Assembly (NCBI GenBank): GCA_049999765.1
Contig: JBNGIQ010009368.1
Coordinates: forward strand, 76,595 to 115,334
Direction of reading: 5' to 3'
DNA length: 38,740 bases
Origin: Phaeoceros laevis
Taxonomy: Eukaryota; Anthocerotophyta; Anthocerotopsida; Notothyladales
In this document: piece after piece, positions 30,210-38,740 of the stretch
How positions within the stretch are numbered: the stretch's first letter is position 1
Layout of the letters: every line of letters begins with the position of its first letter
Position numbers and translations under genes: made by a program
The notes under the pieces: model-generated
The model's input: only the letters and a program-made list of their open reading frames with translations
The model's database searches: none
What the model was told of the DNA's origin: nothing

Positions 30210-30740
30210 TCCCCCTTCCAGGCATTTAGAGAGCAACAGAGCTGGTGCGAACCAGATCGGCGTCGAGGTAGAAGAGGCCGCTATCAAAGGACTGCCCGCA
30301 GAACCTCGCCTGCACACGAACAAAAGGCTGTATTAGCAGCCCGTGGTACAGCACGTCAGTTTCTAAGGGAGGACATTCGCTTCCTTAGGGGAGAAGTCCA
30401 GTCTCTTGTTAGTTTGCATTTAGACTCCCACGCACAGCAGATTAGGAAGGCACAGCAGCTATTTACTATTGTAGACAAACTAAATCTTCATATAGAGCAT
30501 TTGAGTACACAAGTAGATACTTTGAACCTTCGACTGTCGTCACTAGACGTCCTTAAAATTATCGAGGGTCTGCTGAAAGGTCTTCACGCTGCTACTGACA
30601 AGCACTCAAAGTGTCAAAGTCCTGCTAAAACTGCATCCATACTTGAAGTAGGATCTGCATCCATGGATATGTGCACTGCTCCGGCAAGACTTCTGCGAGA
30701 CAACGTCCTTGCAGAGATGCAAGCACATTCATTCTGTTAA
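30210..30740 (+). pseudogene. Copia A ORF with coiled-coil-like segment upstream of gag
   Basis: One frame is open without an ATG from about 30210 and ends at TAA 30738-30740. The latter half (from Met at 30414) has a leucine-rich heptad pattern (LFTIVDKLNLHIEHLSTQVD) typical of a coiled coil. It precedes the capsid domain but is in a different frame, so either a frameshift split an N-terminal extension of Gag or it is a separate small ORF. Confidence 0.45.
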
Positions 30741-31920
30741 TGCAATACTTTGGAGACGATCCAGAAGAGGGCTGGAATCAAGCCCTGGAGGAGGATTTCC
30801 TGCATCCCTTGGCACATTCTTTTCGTTGGGAAGAAGAATCAGAACCAGAGATGGCAGAGGAGAATCGAGAAACTGCTCCAGCTCCAATACTCTCAATTAA
30901 GATTGATTTCAAGGAGAAGGACAGACTGACCAGTGGAGTCAATTACAATGTGTGGGTCATGCGAGCTAGAGGTTTTCTCAAGGAAGCTGGTCTCTGGGGT
31001 CATGCCAACGGAAGTATCCCACGACCTGCAGTGGATCTAGCAAGAGTTAGAGCTCTCACGTGGGTGGACGAGCCGGCTCACAAGGAATGGGATGCAATGG
31101 ATGAAAAGGCACAAAACATAATCAGAAGTGGACTTACCGAGCAAATGGCTCTTAGTTTCTTGCATGCAAAAACGTCCGCCGAAATGTGGAAGTGCTTGGC
31201 CATGGTATACCAGGCCAAAGATATGATGTCAAGGATGGCTGCTATGGAAAAATTCCATTCCCTCAAGATGAAGGAGGGGGAGCCCATAGACCAATACGTC
31301 TCAAGCTTCCGCACAGCAAGGTTAAAGACTGAGCAGGCAGGAGCTTCACTAAATGAACAAGATGTTTGTGTGCGGTTCCTCACCTCCTTACCTCCTAGTT
31401 ACGCCAGCTTTGTCACCAGCCAGAATGCAGTTCTTCGAATGGCGAAGCAGTTGGCTACAATCACTGGAATTGATGAGGCACAGATCCCTGCGTTGGATTT
31501 CAATGAGTTAGTGGGGGCGTTATTATAGGAGGAAATCAGTAGGCGTACAGCAAAAACACAGACTGCAAGGAACCAGGTGTTGTATGCAACTAAGCAGAAG
31601 GGTCCTAGGAAGCCATTTTCCAAGCCCTTCAACAAGTATACCAAGAATGATGCTGGGCCAAGCAAGAAGAGGACTGGAAATTGCAACTAGTGTGGGCTTC
31701 CGAATCATTGGGAGCGTGACTGTCGAAAGAAGAAGAACAATGAGCCCCGTAGGGTACCCTTGCATGAGGCACATAGCGTTGCCAAGAAGGAGCGGACTAC
31801 ACCTCCGGTGCTGTTGGTTCAAGCTTCGAAGTTCTCCCCACAGCCAGATGATGCAGCAACTTCAGCTTCGGAGGAAAGTTCAGCTAAGAAAGCCTATACA
31901 CATCACCACGTTCTCACTGT
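30671..31920 (+). pseudogene. Copia A gag (capsid and nucleocapsid)
   Basis: The frame is open from 30671 to TAG 31526-31528. The likely start of Gag is the Met at 30851 (MAEENRETAP) or an upstream one. A copia capsid domain (UBN2) follows: LTSGVNYNVWVMRARGFL, AEMWKCLAMVYQAKD, a LKMKEGEPIDQYVSSFR segment and VRFLTSLPPSYASF. Past the TAG the same frame continues with a basic linker and a CCHC zinc knuckle (CGLPNHWERDC) in which a second TAG (31688-31690) stands between the first two Cys. Both stops are at expected Gln codons. The frame closes near 31.93 kb; pol follows in another frame. Gag forms the virus-like particle of the element. Confidence 0.88.
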
Positions 31921-33651
31921 TTGCTTGTGACCTCTGAGTCTAGTGCAGGGCACTGGTTTGTAGATTCAGGGGCCACAGCCCACATTTGTAGTGATAGGTC
32001 AGTGTTTTCTCACTACACACTACATTCAAGTCCACAAAGTGTCCTGCTAGGGGATAATAGTCAACTAACAATCAAAGGGGTAGGCACAGTCTTACTCCGT
32101 CTGAAAAACGGGTCGACGTTCACCCTTGACTCTGTGCTTCACGTACCTGCAATCACAAAAAACCTTTTGTCGGTTTCGCAAATTGCACAGCACAAAGAAA
32201 TCGAAGTCACCTTTCGTCAATCCACATGCACAGTTAAGCAGTGGGGCAAAGTAATTGCAGTCAGCGCACTTGCACACGACCTGTTTCTACTGAATGTAGA
32301 AAGTATTCCAGCCCCGTCAGCACAAGTGGCAGGGTTGCACTCATCTGTATCTGCATCAGATGTAACAAAAGTGTGGTATATGAGGCTTGGCCATCCCAAT
32401 CCAAGGAAACTTCAGGATATGGCTAAGGCCGAAATCTACAGTGATGGACTGCCGAGCCAGTTAACTCCTCTCCCGTTCTGTGAGGCCTGCATTTTTGGCA
32501 AACACCATGTCACAGCATACCCCAAAGGGGGAGGAACAAGAGCAGCAAGGCTGCTAGGTTTGGTGCATGCTGACCTGTACGGCCCTGTTTCAGTTGACTC
32601 CTGGGGAGGCAGAAAATATTTCCTAACCTTCATTGATGATTACAGCCGCTATTCATATCTGTACATCCTCAAGTATAAGAGTGATGCCTTTCAGTCATTC
32701 AAGGAGTACAAGGCTATGGTAGAGCGTCAAACCGGCCAGAAGTTGCAGTGCCTGCGCACGGATAATGGAGGTGAGTTTGACAGTGATGCCTTCAACGAGT
32801 ATTGTGCCACACTGGGCATTGGACGATAATTCACCGTTCCATATAGTTTTGCACAAAATGGCGTTGCAGAGAGACGCAATAGATCAGCACAAAACATAAC
32901 TCGTTCGTTGCTGAAACAAGCGGGCTTGTCATTGAAGTATTGGGGGGAGGCAGTCTCTACAGCAAACTATTTGTATAACAGACTTCCCTGTAAGGCAGTT
33001 GAAGGTAGAACTCCGTATGAGCTTTGGTACGGTTGCAAGCCATCTATCCAGCATCTTCGGACCTTCGGTTCCATAGCTTATGCACATGTACCTAAGGAAA
33101 GGAGAAAGCACAATAAACTGTTAGATCGAGCACTGAAGTTAGTGTTTGTGGGGTACACCGAAGGGGTGAAGGCCTATAAGCTTTTCGACCCCAACACAAG
33201 GCAAGTGCATTATGCAAGAAGCATGGTGTTCAACGAATCTATGTTGCTTACCCCACATCCACGCAAGAACCTACCTGATCATGAAGAGGAGTCTGCCATA
33301 GAAGGAAGTTCGAGCTTGTTGATTCCAACCACTCATGGGGAGCAGTCAAGCTCAAATGCTGAGGATAGTGTATCTGGTCAGCAAACAAGCACAGATGAAG
33401 ATGCCGAACCCACATTCTTCGACTTGTCCATGAACAGCATCTCGCAGCTGGAGGAAGAACCCGGTTATGTGTTAGACACACCTAGTGATAACGAAATGGA
33501 GATGCCTGGTCAGGATGCAAATTTACCTTTTCACGTCGAAGAGGAGGCTGATGCACTAGCACCATTCCCATCAGCGGAGACTCCAGCACCAGCACTTGAA
33601 TCCTTGCCAAGGTACCCAAACGAGGGCACGCAAAGGCCTTATTACCTTTAG
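31921..33651 (+). pseudogene. Copia A protease and integrase
   Basis: This is one frame with a single internal TAA (32827-32829). Protease: WFVDSGATAHIC (Asp of DSGA at about residue 14). GAG-pre-integrase: VWYMRLGHPNPRKLQDM and PFCEACIFGKHH (HHCC zinc finger). Integrase core: first Asp in LVHADLYGP, second in LRTDNGGEFD, then the TAA, then the Glu in NGVAERRNRS. A domain common to copia (YLYNRLPCKA, GYTEGVKAYKLFDP) and an acidic linker follow, up to TAG at 33649. A frame change links it to the RT frame. The TAA is at an expected Gln (CAA) position. Confidence 0.92.
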
Positions 33652-35440
33652 CCCGAGTAAGTGGATAAGCGGTGCTAGTTGTACAGACTTCTCGACTGGA
33701 GAAGTAGCCAGCTCGAGTGTGGATGCACCTTCAGTGGGGGACACTAGCGGGGTTGAAGACAGTGATCACGATGCTGCCACAATGCTCACAATGCTGTCAT
33801 CCAGCATGCCGGCAGGTATGGAAGTAAATCTAACACATGTACAAGCACAAGCCATGGCAGCAGCGTTAGTAGACACGTCAGAACCAGCTAGCATGCAGGA
33901 AGCATATTCAGGAGCTGAAAGCAAGCAATGGAAGATTGCTGTACAGGAAGAGTACGATTCCTTGATAAAAAATGAGACATGGTCTCTTCAGCCATTGCCA
34001 CCTAGAAGAAAAGCAATATCATGCAAATGGGTGTTTAAAAAGAAGTATACCCCTGAAGGTCAAATTGCTCAATTCAAGGCAAGGCTTGTGGTGCATAGCT
34101 TCTCTCAGCGTCCCGGCGAGGATTACTTTGAGACTTTCGCATCAGTAGTGAAATTCCCGACCCTGAGGCTGGTACTAGCTGTGGCCGCGCATTGTGACTT
34201 AGATCTTCACCAAATGGACGTGCGCACAGCATTTTTGCATGGAGTCCTTAAAGAAGAAATCTATATGCACCAGCCCGAGGGCTACGAGGAGAAAGGCAAG
34301 GAGCACCTCGTCTGCAAGCTGCATAAGACCCTTTACGGGTTAAAACAGAGCCCACGTGCTTGGCACAGTAGGCTAGATGCATCTCTTACAAAGTGCGGAT
34401 TTACGAAAACAAGTGCAGATGCGAATTTATATGTGCTCAGAAGAAAAGAGGCTTACCTCCTAATGCTGGTTTATGTCGACGATCTGATCCTGGCCGCAAG
34501 TACAGGTCCTTCAAGCTTGCTGGAGGTGGTCAAGAACTTGTTAAAGGCAGAATTTGATATGAGTGATCTCGGGGACCTCAAGTGGTGCTTGGTAGTAGAG
34601 ATCATTCGGGATAGACGAAAAAGGACTATAACCCTCACACAGAAGAAATACGTGAAGGACAGCCTAGACAAGTTCCATCTTGCTGAAGCACACGGCTCTG
34701 CAACACCTCTCGCAGCGGGGGTAAAACTTTCCAAGGTCCAGGCAGCAGTGACAGAAATCGAACTAGCTGAAATGAATAGCATACCATACAAGCAAGCCGT
34801 GGGAACCTTGATATATCTAACCTGCTTGACCAGGGCCGATATAGCCTTCGCCGTGCATATGGTTTCCTAGTTTCTTGCGAACCATGGACGTGAGCATTGG
34901 ACGCAGGTTAAGAGGATCCTGCGATACTTGAAGGCAACACAAGGTTATTGCATCACCTACAGAGCTCCTGACAATAAAATCCTGTCTCTGGAAGGCTATT
35001 GCGATAACGACTGGGCAGCAGACCCAGACACAAGAAGGTCAGTTGCCGCATATGTTTTTATGCTTGCAGGGGGACCAGTAGCATGGTCTTGCAAAAAGAA
35101 TACAAGCATTTGCCTCTCCAGTACGGAGGCCGAGTATAAAACATTAACAGTTGCGGCAAAGGAGGCAATTTGGGACAGGAGGTGCTTATCTGATGTTGGA
35201 CAAGTGCAAGAAGCACCTACAACTCTGCATTGTGATGACCAGGGCGCGATCGCCCTGGCGAACAATCCCATATTTCACTCGCGTACAAAACATATCGAAG
35301 TGGCTCAGCACTTCATCAGGGATACAGTGGAGCGCCAACAGATTCAGCTGACATACATCAATATAGCTGACAACCCAGCGGACATCCTAACTAAGGCTCT
35401 GGCAGTAGAAACACATCCGCAGCCTTGGAATAGTCCCTGA
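33596..35440 (+). pseudogene. Copia A reverse transcriptase and RNase H
   Basis: The frame runs from 33596 to TGA 35438-35440 with one TAG at 34868-34870. RT: KWVFKKKYTPEGQIAQFKARL, HQMDVRTAFLHGVLKEEIYM (first catalytic Asp), LHKTLYGLKQSPRAWH, and the YVDD box at about 34472. The connection (TRADIAFAVHMVS, then the TAG) leads to RNase H: GYCDNDWAADPDTRRS, SSTEAEYKTL, CDDQGAIALANNP and the RTKHIEVAQHFIRD end. All catalytic residues are present. RNase H ends with NPADILTKAL, the usual copia pol terminus. The TAG is at an expected Gln codon. Confidence 0.93.
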
Positions 35441-36067
35441 AGACCAAGCGTAGAGTGTTAGAACCTAGGAAGCTAGGCTAGACTTGCAGGCAATTGAAGT
35501 TAGGGTCAGAACATACCTGCATCACTGAACTTCAGGTTGCAAGTACGGCACTACAAATTCACAAACCACAAAAGCACACGCACCAGTCAGGCACACACAC
35601 CTAACCAGAACCTGTGCAGGTAAAAGATGGAGTGGGTACCGTAATATGTGGATATGCACAACGGCAAGTCACTGGAAACCGAGCTTCTGATCATCCGAAG
35701 ACCAGTGCGCCGGCATACATAGCTACACGGGGCCCAGTTTTCTGCAATACAAGTGATGGTGGTTCCTAGGCGGTTCCCTTGTGGAAGCAGCCTTCGTTTG
35801 TCAAGCGGAAGATGTTGCTGGTCAGCAAAAGACAGCTGACTATCAACCCAAGTGGCGGTGGCGGCAGTCTCCCACAAGCGTTGCGGCGCAAAATCTCTGT
35901 CCACCTCAAGCTGGGCGATGGTGATCTCCAACTTTCTGAGCAATTTTCCAAGTTGCAGATGGGCGTAAGCCAGAGCGCTGGCAAGGGGACGGAGCGCCGC
36001 AATGGCAAAGTCACGAAACATGGCAAAGTCATGAAACATGGCGGCGGAAATGAGTTGGTTGTGGCCT
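35441..36067 (+). other. Copia A 3' non-coding part
   Basis: About 630 bp lie between the RNase H stop and the purine tract, longer than in compact copia elements. It has no sense-strand protein I recognise, and contains an antisense ORF (annotated separately). Confidence 0.55.
35587..36039 (-). CDS. Hypothetical antisense ORF in copia A 3' region
   Basis: A 150-codon frame starts with ATG at 36039 on the strand opposite to gag-pol. The N-terminal part is helical with heptad-like leucines (LGKLLRKLEITIAQLEVDRD) and has a short internal duplication at the start (FHDFAM / FRDFAI). The C-terminal 50 residues are less regular. No family is recognised. It may be a captured gene fragment or an antisense regulatory ORF as known in some plant LTR elements, or chance. 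Confidence 0.3.
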   Translation of the reverse strand: MFHDFAMFRDFAIAALRPLASALAYAHLQLGKLLRKLEITIAQLEVDRDFAPQRLWETAATATWVDSQLSFADQQHLPLDKRRLLPQGNRLGTTITCIAENWAPCSYVCRRTGLRMIRSSVSSDLPLCISTYYGTHSIFYLHRFWLGVCA

Positions 36068-36076
36068 AAGTGGGGG
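36068..36076 (+). promoter_or_regulatory. Copia A polypurine tract
   Basis: AAGTGGGGG lies immediately before the right LTR (one T interrupts the purines). Its last G marks the LTR boundary and supports TATAGG as the LTR start. Confidence 0.7.
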
Positions 36077-36338
36077 TATAGGAGAAATAGGGTTAGGGCA
36101 CGTTTCGTTGTTAATATAGTAATACATGCCGCAACTTATAGTTAGCTTTCGTTTAGTTAATATAGGTTAAGAGCGGTTAGACGGTTATGACAGTTATTTG
36201 TCAGGTGAACTAGAAAAGTCGTTCACGCGACCAGAACATACACACAACTCACGCGACACCTGCGTTGATGGTTTTACATACTTGAGTAGCGTTCATCTGT
36301 TCATTGCCATGACCAATTGATCTACGCACGTTTAAACA
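36077..36338 (+). repeat. Copia A 3' LTR
   Basis: 262 bp, aligned without indels to the 5' LTR, with 11 differences by eye. Ends in AAACA and is followed by the TSD CGGTG. Confidence 0.92.
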
Positions 36339-36385
36339 CGGTGTCCGCCTTTCTTGTCCTTGCGGCGCTCCACAAAGTTAAAGTC
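36339..36385 (-). pseudogene. 47-bp LINE endonuclease island between two copia elements
   Basis: The minus strand reads DFNFVERRKDKKGGHR, in the frame that continues, after the copia A target duplication CACCG, into FVHNEQEAW at 29437 and below. DFN is the end of the GDFN motif of EEP endonucleases. The next base to the right (36386) is the first base of the copia B LTR. So two copia elements landed 47 bp apart in the same LINE domain. Confidence 0.85.
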
Positions 36386-36635
36386 TGTTAGAAATCAAGC
36401 TCTAGTAAGCTGGTGTTATAGGGTTAGTTAACTCTATTTATAGTTATGCTAGCTGTTAGAGTGTTGATAAAATTAGTTAGAGTCCACCGAGATGTTGTTG
36501 TGAAGTCTCGATACTTCTTTTCTCGGTGCGACTGGCAGGAAAGACTATATAAGGAGCTAGGGCTCGGGGAAGCCCTGAACCCCCACTACATAAAGAGCTA
36601 GGGCTTGGGGAAGCCTTAACCCTGTTATTTTCACA
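36386..36635 (+). repeat. Copia B 5' LTR
   Basis: This starts TGTTAGAAATC and ends TTTTCACA, canonical TG...CA, 250 bp. A TATATAAG box lies at 36546-36553. Right after it the segment AGCTAGGGCTCGGGGAAGCC (36554) is repeated as AGCTAGGGCTTGGGGAAGCC (36596), a local tandem duplication of about 42 bp in the transcribed part. Confidence 0.85.
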
Positions 36636-36650
36636 TGGTATCAGAGCGCA
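36636..36650 (+). promoter_or_regulatory. Copia B primer-binding site
   Basis: TGGTATCAGAGCGCA starts directly after the LTR; the first 12 nt complement the initiator tRNA-Met 3' end. Confidence 0.9.
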
Positions 36651-37211
36651 GGAGCGCTGGCGACTAGGCGGCTATGGCGGCGGGGGTTTCAAGGCTATGG
36701 TCGTGAGGAAAGTCGCTGGCAGCCAGAGCTAGGCGCAGGCGGCGCAAGCTAGCAAGACGCCTGGATGCGTGAAGGGAGGGCGTGAGGCCCTGAAGGCGTG
36801 CGCAAGTACAGGTGCTCTGCGCAAGGGGGAGCATCAAGGCTGCTAAAGCAGCTGCTTGAGGAGGCGGCCACGAGGTGCCGTGTGAGGGGCTGGAACGCCC
36901 AGGAATTGTGGATAGATTGAGGCTTGTGGAAGAGCTAGAGCTCTACAGCAGTGCAGGGAGTTGCACTCAAGATTGTCAAAAGAGGCTGCAAAACGATTTG
37001 GTGGTACATGTGTGTACTGGTGACTGGCCAAATACATGTGAGCTACTAACTGGCCAAGGTTTATGATAGAGGTGCACACACAGCAAGTGTTGAGGTAGCT
37101 GAGGCCCGGACATCCGGGACAGCAAGTGCTGAAGCAGGTGCAGGGCGAGTGAAGGCCACTGCATCCTTATTGTGGTGTTGAGTCCGGACATCCGGGATAC
37201 CAGCAAAAGAA
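36651..37211 (+). other. Copia B leader
   Basis: GC-rich, untranslated stretch between PBS and gag. It contains a repeated GGCCCGGACATCCGGGA / GAGTCCGGACATCCGGGA motif (about 37105 and 37181), each forming a short TCCGGACATCCGGGA inverted pair. No protein recognised. Confidence 0.5.
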
Positions 37212-37238
37212 GTGGTTGTGCTTCGGGAAGCCAGAGTC

Positions 37239-38279
37239 ATGGCTAACGCAAAGGGATCAGACAACATCTCTCAAATAGTGGGAGAGAAGCTGGACAACAA
37301 AAATTTTACTTTGTGGAAGTTTCGGATGAAGAACTTCCTGGTAGGTAGAGGCTATTGGGACCTTTGCATAGGTGATGAGAGTAAACCGGAGATGGGTAGG
37401 AGTCCATCCCAGGAGCAAAAGACTGCTCATAAATAATGGACTGAGAGAGCATGTAAGGTGTTACATTGGCTCTCCTTAAGCATTTCAGATGCTATGGTGA
37501 TACAGATCGTAGAATGTGAGTCCCCGAAAGATGCATGGGACATACTCATGAGAAACTGTGGGAATGTGACACATGCTAGAAAGATTTAGCTGAAGCAGCA
37601 GTTCAACAATCTGTCGCGAGGTAACAGGAGCATATACTCGAGTACACAACAGAGGTGAAAACCATTGCAGATCAGCTTGCAACAATTGATGCAGCTGTGA
37701 AGGAAGATGATATGATTGCAGTTACCCTGAACGGACTTGGAGAGGAGTACAAGTCTTTTGACACCTTAATTTCTGTGAGAGCTGAATCCCCAAGTTGGGA
37801 TGAATTAGTTGCGTTGTTACTTCATGAGGAAGTGAAGCTTGGTCTGAACACAGGTTCAGGTACGTCTCAAGGGAGAGACACGGTTCTGTATTCTAACCAG
37901 CGTGGGAGAGGCCATAAAGGTCGTGGCTCATTCCGAGGACGAGGAGATGCTCGGAATACGCAGAATCAACAGAACAATTGGCACGGAGGAAATGCGCAAG
38001 GCCATAGAGGATCTGGAAGTTACAGATGTGTAGGAAGAGCCACAAGAGGAAGAGGTGGCTCCCATCAATCTCATGACCATTCTAATAGAGACAAGGAGTG
38101 TTGCTATTGTGGAAAAATTGGTCATATTGTTGAGGACTGCTGTAAGCGACAAGCAGATAGAGCAAAAGAGAAGCAGCATGGTAATTATGCCTCCTCCAGT
38201 AATGCTGGAAATGACCAGGAGGATAGTAGTAGGTTGTTTGCCATGCAACATCTCTCTGAACAAAATAAGCAGAATGATG
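37239..38279 (+). pseudogene. Copia B gag
   Basis: From the ATG at 37239 (MANAKGSDNI) the capsid part reads LDNKNFTLWKFRMKNFLVGR and, after a TAA (37434), KVLHWLSLSISDAMVIQIVE. A second stop (TAG, about 37587) and a frame change near 37.63 kb follow, and the third piece (from about 37655) is open through LNGLGEEYKSFDTLI. It continues with an RG-rich segment (RGRGHKGRGSFRGRGD) and a CCHC knuckle (CCYCGKIGHIVEDC). Both stops are at expected Gln codons. The domain order is complete for a copia Gag; the RGG-rich linker is typical of this lineage. Confidence 0.88.
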
Positions 38280-38740
38280 AGAGATGGTATATTGATTCGG
38301 GAGCATCAAACCACATGACTCCGCATGGTGAGTGGTTTAACAAAATGGATGCAGGTCCCCATGGTCATGTGTGTACATGAGATGACACACAACATGATAT
38401 AAAGCGTAGAGGAACCGTTCATCTTAGGATGCCGAATGGTCAGCAGAAGAGTTTGCATGATGTGTTGCACATTCCAACCATCACCAAGAACCTGTTATCT
38501 GTAGGATAGATGGCTGAGCAAAATCTACAGGTTCGATTCAATAAAGATGAATGCTTTATTGAAGAATACGACAAAGGGCGCAAACTCATTGCTAAAGGTA
38601 GCAGGAATGGACGGATGTTCACTCTGGATGCATCCATACCAGAGTTAAATGCCGTAATGTTTGCAAATGATGCAGGTGCCATATGTGATGTGGAGATATA
38701 TGGCATAAAAGAATTGGGCATATAAACATAGAGAAGCTGA
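38280..38740 (+). pseudogene. Copia B protease and linker (cut by window end)
   Basis: The gag frame continues into RWYIDSGASNHMT, the copia protease active site (DSGA), then TGA at 38378-38380 (an expected Arg, CGA), HLRMPNGQQKSLHDVLHIP, and TKNLLSVG followed by TAG (38507-38509, an expected Gln). The rest (MAEQNLQVRFNKDECFIEE) is the strand-rich linker before the GAG-pre-integrase domain. It closes with TAA at 38723-38725. Confidence 0.87.

Larger units (their letters stand above)
29445..36338 (+). mobile_element. Ty1/copia element A, complete but inactivated
   Basis: The element is 6,894 bp: LTR 29445-29706, PBS 29707, leader and gag to about 31.9 kb, protease-integrase-RT-RNase H 31.9-35.4 kb, a 3' non-coding part with an antisense ORF, a purine tract AAGTGGGGG (36068-36076) and LTR 36077-36338. 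The flanks carry the duplication CGGTG. The two LTRs (262 bp) differ at 11 positions by my count, about 4 percent, so the insertion is moderately old. In-frame stops and frame changes disable gag and pol. It is inserted into the LINE endonuclease. Confidence 0.93.
18552..36385 (-). mobile_element. L1-like LINE, minus strand, split by three later insertions
   Basis: In element order (high to low coordinates) the parts are: a 47-bp endonuclease island (36385-36339), the endonuclease C-part (29444 down to 28731), RT (28556-27369), a C-terminal zinc-finger region (to 25446), a third ORF (25465-23650 and 19759-18766), then a 3' UTR ending in an A-run (T-run at 18552-18557 on the plus strand). Copia A (29445-36338), the MULE (19760-23649) and copia B (from 36386) interrupt it. 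Reading frames continue correctly across each insertion. ORF1 and the front of the endonuclease must lie beyond copia B, outside the window. ORF2 carries several in-frame stops and two frameshifts, so it is inactive. Confidence 0.82.
36386..38740 (+). mobile_element. Ty1/copia element B, 5' part, runs off the window
   Basis: It consists of LTR 36386-36635, PBS 36636, a GC-rich leader, gag 37.2-38.2 kb, protease at 38.28 kb and the start of the protease-integrase linker. Insertion is directly into the LINE endonuclease GDFN motif (5-bp flank AAGTC at 36381-36385; the other copy lies outside the window). Gag and protease have several stops and one frameshift. It belongs to a different copia family from element A (different LTR and gag). 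Confidence 0.9.

Noticed and set aside
31526-31920. gag-pol programmed frameshift in copia A
   Set aside because: Plant copia elements normally use one gag-pol frame, and other disabling stops are present, so random decay is the simpler explanation.

Overview
This is nuclear DNA of a photosynthetic streptophyte. The evidence is a plastid-targeted HCF164 gene, a plant-type PRP19/MAC3 gene with 18 short coding exons, and plant-style Ty1/copia, Ty3/gypsy, L1-like and MULE elements. The short introns (about 75-240 bp) and the GC-rich L1 and gypsy blocks would fit a non-seed plant such as a bryophyte or lycophyte, but the sequence does not settle the species. There are two 100-base N gaps, at 15057-15156 and 17599-17698.

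The left quarter (1-8.5 kb) is the genic part. It holds a solitary 5S rRNA-like gene (minus), an intronless DUF89/ARMT1-like damage-control phosphatase (minus), HCF164 (plus, 4 exons) and PRP19 (minus, 18 exons). The phosphatase and HCF164 are divergent, with about 310 bp between start codons. HCF164 and PRP19 are convergent. All three protein genes read as intact; I reassembled the two split genes with canonical splice sites, except one GC-AG intron in PRP19.

From 8.5 kb to the right end I recognise only transposable elements. From 9.8 to 18.0 kb there is an old minus-strand copia element, with a primer-binding site at 17712, a gag remnant at 15.6-16.8 kb and a protease/pre-integrase remnant at 10.9-11.6 kb. 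A GC-rich gypsy element sits between its two halves, and the gypsy pol carries a PHD-like finger. A separate decayed gypsy integrase lies at 9.8-10.3 kb.

From 18.55 to 36.39 kb lies one L1-like LINE on the minus strand, split by three younger insertions. These are a 3.9-kb MULE (19760-23649), a complete copia element A (29445-36338, TSD CGGTG) and a second copia B (36386 to beyond the window). A 47-bp island of LINE endonuclease survives between the two copia elements. The LINE appears to carry a third, unrecognised ORF of about 930 codons that starts inside the end of ORF2 and is cut in two by the MULE. The MULE encodes a transposase with a single TGA and, convergently, an intact protein with an RPA1-like zinc ribbon and OB fold plus two C-terminal membrane segments.

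In-frame stops in the LINE, the MULE and both copia elements are nearly all at positions where CAG, CAA or CGA is the expected codon. That fits C-to-T decay of methylated repeats. The most novel items are the MULE-borne RPA-like gene, the LINE third ORF and the PHD-like finger in the gypsy pol.
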